From positions 1-5,045 of the forward strand of contig JAUVBH010000147.1 in NCBI GenBank assembly GCA_030591285.1: 5,045 bases of DNA, read 5' to 3'. Positions 1 through 5,045 of the stretch are shown one piece after another (position 1 is the first letter of the stretch; every line of letters starts with the position of its first letter). The position numbers and the translations under genes were made by a program. Under the pieces are notes generated by a model that did no database searches, was not told the DNA's origin, and worked only from the letters and a program-made list of their open reading frames with translations. The DNA is from Thermoplasmatota archaeon. GTDB taxonomy: Archaea; Thermoplasmatota; Penumbrarchaeia; Penumbrarchaeales; Penumbrarchaeaceae.

Positions 1-2
1 CA

Positions 3-806
3 CAAAGAAGGGTCACCCTTAGGACAGCCTGGGTTGACGAACAAGATAAAGGTTCGCAACAGGGATCCAAAAAAGGAGCAAGCGTTGGCTCCAACTGTCC
101 TAGCTGTGGTGTCCCTCTCAAAAAGACAAGTTCTGGAACAATGTTATGCTGGTTCTGTGAGAAAGAGTATGATATTGATCCTTCACAACAACGATCACAG
201 GTCGAGGAGGAAAAGAAAAGCGAACCTCAGTGGGGAACTCCAGCTTCCGAGATGGATCAAGATGAGGAGATCTTCTCTCCCGATGGTAAAAAGGATGAAG
301 ATGAGATGGATTTTGAGATCGATCAGGATGAAGAAGACGACGATGATGATGATGAGGATTTCGATATAGAGATCGACGAAGATGAACCTTCTGATCCGGA
401 AGAAGAACCGGAGTTAGAAGAAGAGGAAGAGGAAGAATTCGAAGAGGAGATCGAGATAGAAGAAGAAGAAGCAGAAGAAGAGGAGATCGAATTCGACATG
501 GAGGAAGAAGAGGAAGAGATCGAAGGAGGCCATGTTATAGAGGACGATGAAGAATTCGAGATCGATGATGAGAAGAAAGTGGAAGATGAGGAAGAAGAGA
601 TCGAGGGCGGTCATTTCATCGAGGAGGACGAAGAAGAATTCGATGCTGACGAAGATGAAATGATGGAAGAGGATGAGGAAGAAGAAGATGATGTGTTCGA
701 TCCCCTTCGATATAGAAAGAAGAATCGACCGGAAGAACTAGAGGACCTCGAGGAAGAGGCCGACGAAGATGATGAGGATTTTGAGATCGAACTTGATGAC
801 GATTAG
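3..806 (+). CDS. Zinc-ribbon protein with a long hyper-acidic tail (5' end outside window)
   Basis: I do not recognise a named family. The frame is open from the left edge to a TAG at 804-806, and there is no ATG, GTG or TTG before 141. The ATG at 141 lies between the two halves of the zinc ribbon, so the true start must be upstream of the window; 267 codons are visible. A polar linker rich in Gly, Ser, Lys and Gln leads to CPSC (codons at 96 and 105), 13 residues, then CWFC (codons at 147 and 156). This is a CxxC...CxxC zinc ribbon, loosely like the small archaeal zinc ribbons of the UPF0148/Auto_anti-p27 type. From about position 261 to the stop the protein is about 64% Asp+Glu (116 of 181 by hand count), with scattered Phe/Ile and one basic patch (708-731). 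The tail is probably disordered. There is no signal peptide or membrane segment in the visible part, so it is probably cytoplasmic. Binding to a basic partner or mimicry of nucleic acid is possible but is only inference. Confidence 0.8.
   Translation, partial: QRRVTLRTAWVDEQDKGSQQGSKKGASVGSNCPSCGVPLKKTSSGTMLCWFCEKEYDIDPSQQRSQVEEEKKSEPQWGTPASEMDQDEEIFSPDGKKDEDEMDFEIDQDEEDDDDDDEDFDIEIDEDEPSDPEEEPELEEEEEEEFEEEIEIEEEEAEEEEIEFDMEEEEEEIEGGHVIEDDEEFEIDDEKKVEDEEEEIEGGHFIEEDEEEFDADEDEMMEEDEEEEDDVFDPLRYRKKNRPEELEDLEEEADEDDEDFEIELDDD
507..650 (+). repeat. Degenerate tandem repeat in the acidic tail (27-residue period)
   Basis: Two 21-residue segments, at 507-569 and 588-650, align without gaps. Both begin EEEEIEGGH and continue with an Ile two residues later and an acidic stretch containing Phe. 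The spacing is 81 bases, so the reading frame is kept. Each EGGH is the only Gly/His-containing island in the acidic tail. The DNA differs at synonymous positions (GAA/GAG, GGA GGC versus GGC GGT), which suggests an old duplication kept at the protein level rather than a recent slippage product. Confidence 0.7.
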
Positions 807-825
807 GTCATCCATTTATGCCAGG

Positions 826-835
826 CAATAAATAG
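826..835 (+). promoter_or_regulatory. Probable TATA box of uvrC (leaderless-type spacing)
   Basis: The AT-rich element CAATAAATAG is centred about 27 bases before the uvrC ATG at 858. In archaea the TATA box lies about 26-27 bases before the transcription start, so transcription would begin at or next to the ATG. No Shine-Dalgarno precedes the ATG, which fits a leaderless mRNA. The element lies within the 51-base gap after the acidic gene. Confidence is limited because AT-rich 8-mers are common and no purine-rich BRE stands out. Confidence 0.4.
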
Positions 836-857
836 CCGCTTACCATAATTATACAGG

Positions 858-2633
858 ATGAGGACAGATCCTGCTACACTTCCTGATACTTGTGGAGTTT
901 ATCTTTTCAAATCTGCATCCGGCAGGGTCCTCTACGTCGGAAAGGCCATCAATATAAGGTCCAGGGTCCGATCGCATCTGCAGGATCGTAAAAATGAGAA
1001 AGAGATCAAATTACGGACCAGATCGGACAATATCGATTGGATCGCCACTGGATCCGAACTTGAAGCTTTGATCCTTGAAGATACACTGATCAAACGTTAC
1101 AAACCCAGATTCAATGTTCGACTCAAGGATGATAAATCATATCCATACCTTTTGATCACCAATGATCAATTTCCGGCTATACATCAAGTTCGTGGTCTGC
1201 AAAGGGGTGAAGGTGAGTTCTTCGGACCACATTCTGACCCCAGAGCTGTGAGAAGATCTCTAAGGTGGCTCAGGAAATTGTTTCCTATCAGGTCATGTAG
1301 AAGGGATCTGTCCAAACCCTCGAGACCATGCCTTGAACACCACCTGGGCAGATGTATGGCACCCTGTAATGAAAGTGTTAAAAAAGAAGATTATTCAACA
1401 ATTGTGGATGGACTGAGGAGTTTCCTTGCAGGAAAAAGGGAGAAGGTCATAGCTGATCTTGATGAACTAATGTGGAAGGCTTCTTCATCAAATGATTATG
1501 AAAGAGCTGCGATGCTAAGGGACATCGTTCATGGACTACAGAAGATCAGACAGGCACAGAAGGTTGTGCTTGTCAAAGGTGGAGATGTTGATGCACTTCA
1601 TATCAATTCAAAGGGAACCGGAGCAACTGTTGTAAAGGTCCGAGAGGGAAGGGTCGTGGATGCGATCTCCTTCTCACTTGAAGGTGAGGAACCGTTGACT
1701 GGTCCTGCGGGGGACTTTATTAGTTCCCTCTATGCGATATCCGGGTATACTCCATCGAGAATAGTTTTGGATGAGCTAGATCTTCCAAAAGAGAGGAAAG
1801 ATGAATTGGAAATATTCCTATCTGAAAAGAAGGGGAGCAAGGTCAGGATCGTGAGACCCAGGGGAGAAGAGATACGGTCCCTGATAGAAATGGCCAGAAG
1901 GAACCAGAGACTCTATCAACTTGAGCAATTGAAAGGTCTGGAGAGTCGAGATGTCATTAAACTCCTCAAAGAGAGACTTGGTATGCAGAACCTGCCATTG
2001 GTTATAGAGGGATTCGATGTGTCACATCTTTCCGGTACCGGAACAGTTGCTTCCATGGTTCAGTTCAACAATGGCAAACCCAGGAAAACCGGCTACCGAA
2101 GGTTCAAGATCCAGCTGGACCAGAATGATGATTACCTGTCGATGAAAGAGGTCGTCTTCCGCAGATACAAGAGATTGATGGATCACGATGGTGAGATGCC
2201 GGACCTCGTCCTTATCGATGGAGGCAAGGGCCAGCTGAACGCTGCCTTGGATGCCTTCAAGGAGCTTGGACTCGGATCCCATCCGGAGATCATCTCCATT
2301 GCAAAGAAGGAAGAAGAGTTGTTCCGACCCGGGAGGTCCATTCCCACAATCTTGAAAAGAACGGATCCTGCACTGAAGCTTCTTCAGAGGGTAAGGGATG
2401 AAGCCCATAGGTTTGCAATAACGTATCAGAAAAAGCTTAGAAAAAAGGACATTACCATTCTCACAAGGATCGAAGGAATTGGAAAAACGAGGGCAAAAGA
2501 CCTCCTCATCAGCTTCGATTCATTGGATGACATAGTTACTGCTGGTCCGGATGGGATAAGGGAAAAATGTTCCATCCCTCTGGATGTCGGTGATAGAGTA
2601 ATAAAATTCATCAAGGAAGAGATTAAAAAATGA
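858..2633 (+). CDS. uvrC: UvrABC system protein C (excinuclease subunit C)
   Basis: UvrC is the dual-incision nuclease of nucleotide excision repair: recruited by UvrB at a lesion, it cuts the damaged strand on both sides. At 591 residues it has the usual length. The N-terminal GIY-YIG domain (about 8-95) reads GVY at 13-15 and YVG at 26-28, with the likely catalytic Arg34, metal-binding Glu74 and conserved Asn86. Cysteines 147, 158, 166 and 170 match the spacing of the Fe-S cluster motif. The UVR helix pair that binds UvrB is at about 195-230 (NDYERAAMLRD). The RNase H-like domain keeps Asp387 (GFDVSH), the DDY motif at 424-426, Asp454 (DGGKGQL) and His517 (RDEAH), so both nuclease centres look intact. 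A C-terminal (HhH)2 DNA-binding region fills about 535-591 (IEGIGKTRAKDLL). An in-frame TAA at 846-848 leaves 858 as the only ATG at the N terminus. uvrA and uvrB are not in the window. The family is bacterial in origin and patchy in archaea, so ancient transfer is likely if the host is archaeal. Confidence 0.97.
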   Translation: MRTDPATLPDTCGVYLFKSASGRVLYVGKAINIRSRVRSHLQDRKNEKEIKLRTRSDNIDWIATGSELEALILEDTLIKRYKPRFNVRLKDDKSYPYLLITNDQFPAIHQVRGLQRGEGEFFGPHSDPRAVRRSLRWLRKLFPIRSCRRDLSKPSRPCLEHHLGRCMAPCNESVKKEDYSTIVDGLRSFLAGKREKVIADLDELMWKASSSNDYERAAMLRDIVHGLQKIRQAQKVVLVKGGDVDALHINSKGTGATVVKVREGRVVDAISFSLEGEEPLTGPAGDFISSLYAISGYTPSRIVLDELDLPKERKDELEIFLSEKKGSKVRIVRPRGEEIRSLIEMARRNQRLYQLEQLKGLESRDVIKLLKERLGMQNLPLVIEGFDVSHLSGTGTVASMVQFNNGKPRKTGYRRFKIQLDQNDDYLSMKEVVFRRYKRLMDHDGEMPDLVLIDGGKGQLNAALDAFKELGLGSHPEIISIAKKEEELFRPGRSIPTILKRTDPALKLLQRVRDEAHRFAITYQKKLRKKDITILTRIEGIGKTRAKDLLISFDSLDDIVTAGPDGIREKCSIPLDVGDRVIKFIKEEIKK

Positions 2634-2673
2634 ACCCTTTTCCATAGTATAAGAAATAAGCACTGGCTATTAC

Positions 2674-2687
2674 AAAAACTATATTAT
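2674..2687 (+). promoter_or_regulatory. Probable TATA box for the kelch gene
   Basis: In the 124-base gap after uvrC, an A-run is followed by CTATATTAT (2679-2687), the best archaeal TATA-like match in the gap. The A-rich stretch just upstream (2674-2678) could serve as part of a BRE. Transcription would start near 2709, giving a leader of about 50 bases that includes the ribosome binding site. A weak T-run just after the uvrC stop (2637-2640) might help end the uvrC transcript, but I see no hairpin. The call rests on sequence alone. Confidence 0.4.
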
Positions 2688-2744
2688 CAGCTCCTTCCCT
2701 TATGCCTTCGTTCTAGATCATGTTACTGTAGAGTATAGACATCT

Positions 2745-2753
2745 GGAGTGGTG
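2745..2753 (+). promoter_or_regulatory. Shine-Dalgarno of the kelch gene
   Basis: GGAGTGGTG partly matches the GGAGGTGAT complement of the 16S rRNA 3' end. The GGAG core ends 9 bases before the ATG at 2758 and the second GGTG ends 4 bases before it. This supports 2758 as the start and contrasts with uvrC, which has no such site. Confidence 0.6.
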
Positions 2754-2757
2754 CCAT

Positions 2758-5045
2758 ATGGTGAAGAGGTTCTCAAGTAGTGTGAGATTGGCCTTCGCGA
2801 TTTTTTTGGTCCTTTTGCTGGTTTTTAACTTGCAAATGATAGTTCCAACTGCGGAAGGGACAGAAGAAGTGGAAGAAGAGATCGATGGGTCAAGGATCCT
2901 AACGGATGATGAGGTCATGGATCTTGGATTGACTGCTCCCCCAACGAGGGGAGAACCCTGGAACGTCTGGGAGCGATATGGCTATCACCCAGGTGGCGAA
3001 AATGGAGCAACCGTCATGTACGGGGATCGGATCTACATCTTCATGGGAGGGTCTCCAGGTTATCAGGGAGGATATAACGGTTACCAGGATGTATTCTACT
3101 ACAATATTACGAGCTTTGAATGGGTTGCCGTTGAGAAATCCTTCAAACCTGGAGCCAGAGGATACTTCGGAGATGCATATGATAGCGTGAACGAGAGGTT
3201 GATCATCTATGGCGGATACGAATCGGGCTCCATGATGGACGATCTCTGGGAATTCGATCTAAAAACAGAGACCTGGAGTAGACTGCTATCCTCAGGTGTT
3301 CTTGAGCCATCTTTCAAGAGAAGGGCACGGGCTCCTGCGGTCGTAGACACCACCGATAACACCTTCTACATTCACATGGGAAGAGCTGACAACATTGAGC
3401 CCGTTGATAATCTGACAGGTTTTTACAAAATAGATCTCACAACTCCTTCCGCTGGTGCGGTCGGTTTATCCGATGGAACAAATATGGGTTTAATCCCCAG
3501 ATACGAGCATGACATGTGCATAGACGAATCAGGGCGAAAGATCTACATGTACGGTGGTTACAATGAGGACCAACGTTACCTTGAAGAGTTCTGGATCTAT
3601 GATATGACCGGAAATCAATGGCTTCAGATACCTACTCATCCTGATATGCAACGCTTATACGGTGCCAGGATGTTCTACAGACCTTCAGATGGCACTGTGA
3701 ACATCTGGGGTGGTCTTATTAGCGGCACCACTGAAAGCGATGTCATGTGGACCTATGACACTTCCTTGGGAACCTGGGAAAATACAACCTATCTAGATGC
3801 TCCATCAGGTAGACTGTTATATTTCAATCACTACTCAACCGAGGATGATAAATTCGTTGTGTTTGCAGGCAGATATTATAGTGGGAATCGAAATTATCGT
3901 TACAGGGACCTCAACTATCTTGACATTGGAACAGGGACATGGACATCTTTCCCAAACAAGGATTCATCCAGTTCAGAGACAAATGGTATCTTTGCCTTTG
4001 ACGACGATCGGCAGAGGATCTATTACGCAGCACAATTTGCAGGCTACTCAAATGGAACTGAATATATCTCTTACTGGGATATAGCCCAGAAAGATTGGAT
4101 AGGACCCTTTTACAACCCTGGTGCTGAGGGACCTCGTTCGGTTTCGAATGCCGGTTGGTGTTTCGATAAAGCAAATATGACGGTCTATATGTATGGTGGC
4201 GGGTGGACCGAGGGGACCCAGCAGAATAGAAGATACTACGATTACAATGGCTTCTGGAAGTTGGACCTCAACACATACACATGGACCTTGTTAATGGATG
4301 AAGCTGGGCCTCAGAAGAGGCAGGGTTTCGAGATGATATTCAATACCGTTGATGGACAGATCTACATCTATGGTGGATATCACCACCCCACAACTGCTTC
4401 AGCGACCGAGATCAGGGATGACTTCTACAAGTTCGATCCCAACCTGAAGATATTCCAGCCCCTCACAAGAACCGGGGAGAATCCCGGAGGTCGCCGAGGA
4501 TCTGCTCTCTGCTTTATCGAAGAGAAGAACCAGATCTATCTGATGGGAGGTATCGAGAATACAGTTCCTACCCCAACAGATGAAAGGGATCTTTGGCGGT
4601 ATGATGTTGATACTAACCGCTGGACCGAACTGACCCGGACGACCTCTTCGAGGACATACGGTAAATTGGACTATGACCCACTTACAAAGGAGTTATATCT
4701 TACAGGTGGAGCAAATGATGATTTTGTGAAATACAGGATCCTGGAGGACAAATGGTATTCGGATTGGTATCCAGATCCAAATCCAGGAACTCTGAATGGG
4801 CATGCTCATTATTTTGATCCTGTAAATAGGGATATGTGGGTGTTTGGCGGTGGAGCCAGATCTGGAGTGTGGAGAATAGGGATCCCACCACGATTGGCAA
4901 TTCAAACCGCGTATTTCGATGACCCGGATGGAGGGGAGGATATTGCATATTCCATGTATAGACCCTATAAATTCGGAACCACAGTGAAGATGGTGAATGA
5001 TGAGAACGATCTCTCCAGGATCAAAATCGAATTCCCACACAGGAA
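2758..5045 (+). CDS. Secreted kelch-repeat beta-propeller protein (3' end outside window)
   Basis: The frame is open from the ATG at 2758 to the right edge: 762 codons with no stop. Residues 1-34 form a signal peptide: Lys3, Arg4 and Arg10, a hydrophobic core at about 11-29, then PTAEG. An acidic stretch follows. About twelve kelch-type blades come next, each with a hydrophobic strand, usually ending in GG, and often a later aromatic/Asp (FDL, YDV) and Trp. Strand motifs start near residues 92, 148, 203, 262, 314, 366, 421, 476, 535, 593, 646 and 693. The 47-59 residue spacing suits one blade each, enough for two six-bladed propellers. Blades 3 and 6 have GR in place of GG, and blade 7 lacks the motif. 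From about 709 a different, beta-rich segment begins (PPRLAIQTAYFDD; NDENDLSRIKI), probably an immunoglobulin-like module cut by the window end. There are five N-glycosylation sequons (Asn116, 218, 342, 432, 473) and only three Cys. The protein is likely exported and cell-surface. Ligand and function are unknown; kelch propellers usually bind proteins or glycans, though galactose oxidase shows that some are enzymes. Confidence 0.88.
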   Translation, partial: MVKRFSSSVRLAFAIFLVLLLVFNLQMIVPTAEGTEEVEEEIDGSRILTDDEVMDLGLTAPPTRGEPWNVWERYGYHPGGENGATVMYGDRIYIFMGGSPGYQGGYNGYQDVFYYNITSFEWVAVEKSFKPGARGYFGDAYDSVNERLIIYGGYESGSMMDDLWEFDLKTETWSRLLSSGVLEPSFKRRARAPAVVDTTDNTFYIHMGRADNIEPVDNLTGFYKIDLTTPSAGAVGLSDGTNMGLIPRYEHDMCIDESGRKIYMYGGYNEDQRYLEEFWIYDMTGNQWLQIPTHPDMQRLYGARMFYRPSDGTVNIWGGLISGTTESDVMWTYDTSLGTWENTTYLDAPSGRLLYFNHYSTEDDKFVVFAGRYYSGNRNYRYRDLNYLDIGTGTWTSFPNKDSSSSETNGIFAFDDDRQRIYYAAQFAGYSNGTEYISYWDIAQKDWIGPFYNPGAEGPRSVSNAGWCFDKANMTVYMYGGGWTEGTQQNRRYYDYNGFWKLDLNTYTWTLLMDEAGPQKRQGFEMIFNTVDGQIYIYGGYHHPTTASATEIRDDFYKFDPNLKIFQPLTRTGENPGGRRGSALCFIEEKNQIYLMGGIENTVPTPTDERDLWRYDVDTNRWTELTRTTSSRTYGKLDYDPLTKELYLTGGANDDFVKYRILEDKWYSDWYPDPNPGTLNGHAHYFDPVNRDMWVFGGGARSGVWRIGIPPRLAIQTAYFDDPDGGEDIAYSMYRPYKFGTTVKMVNDENDLSRIKIEFPHR

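Noticed and set aside
34..369. Plus-strand 111-residue Arg/Lys/Met-rich frame
   Set aside because: It overlaps the zinc-ribbon gene in another frame and its composition is the frame-shifted reading of Asp/Glu codons; no motif or ribosome binding site supports it.
414..614. Minus-strand 66-residue reading frame that looks like a Phe/Leu-rich membrane protein
   Set aside because: It is the complement of the GAA/GAG/GAT codons of the acidic tail, which automatically reads as TTC/CTC/ATC. There is no sign of its own start signals, and the + strand frame is continuous with a zinc ribbon.
141..806. ATG at 141 as the start of the acidic protein
   Set aside because: It would cut the zinc ribbon in half, losing CPSC at 96-107. 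The frame is open upstream to the window edge, so the start is outside.
2022..2408. Minus-strand 128-residue frame inside uvrC
   Set aside because: It lies wholly over the conserved RNase H-like domain of UvrC and shows no recognisable motif; it is a shadow frame.
2634..2757. Possible small RNA or hairpin terminator between uvrC and the kelch gene
   Set aside because: I found only a weak 5-base complementarity (ATAGT near 2644 with ACTAT near 2678) across a long loop and a short T-run; neither is convincing.
3797..4174. Overlapping frames on both strands inside the kelch gene, and similar ones at 2978-3190 and 4693-5040
   Set aside because: The kelch frame is continuous with regular blades through all of these regions, so the others are chance open frames.
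1..5045. CRISPR array, tRNA, rRNA, transposon ends or attachment sites
   Set aside because: No regularly spaced direct repeats outside the coding repeat in the acidic tail, no cloverleaf-like segment in the gaps, and no transposase or integrase gene were seen.

Overview
The window holds three same-strand genes and reads like a mid-GC archaeal chromosome, perhaps a Thermoplasmatota-type euryarchaeon. Reasons: Arg is mostly AGA/AGG and Ile often ATC; a TATA-like element sits about 27 bases before the uvrC ATG, which suits a leaderless archaeal transcript; the first gene has a CxxC zinc ribbon of an archaeal kind plus a very acidic tail; and the last encodes a large secreted kelch protein. This assignment is inference, and a bacterium is not excluded.

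Layout. (1) Positions 3-806: the 3' part of a gene whose start lies before the window. It encodes a short linker, a four-cysteine zinc ribbon and a roughly 180-residue tail that is about 64% Asp+Glu. (2) Positions 858-2633: a complete excinuclease subunit C gene (uvrC). The GIY-YIG nuclease, the four-cysteine Fe-S motif, the UvrB-binding helix pair, the RNase H-like nuclease and the C-terminal helix-hairpin-helix are all recognisable, and the key residues are intact. (3) Positions 2758-5045: the 5' part (762 codons) of a gene running off the right edge. It encodes a signal peptide, about twelve kelch-type blades and the start of a further beta-rich domain.

The genes do not form an obvious pathway. 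UvrC is the incision nuclease of UvrABC nucleotide excision repair, but uvrA and uvrB are not in view. The acidic zinc-ribbon protein lies 51 bases upstream of uvrC and could be co-transcribed with it, though uvrC seems to have its own promoter. The kelch gene is separated by 124 bases that carry a TATA-like element and a Shine-Dalgarno, and its product is predicted to be extracellular, so it is probably unrelated to repair.

I see no tRNA, rRNA, CRISPR array, insertion sequence or attachment site. The features most worth following up are the acidic zinc-ribbon protein with its internal repeats, the double-propeller-sized secreted kelch protein, and a strong excess of GATC across the window. 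None of these shows convincingly that there is a new biological system here.
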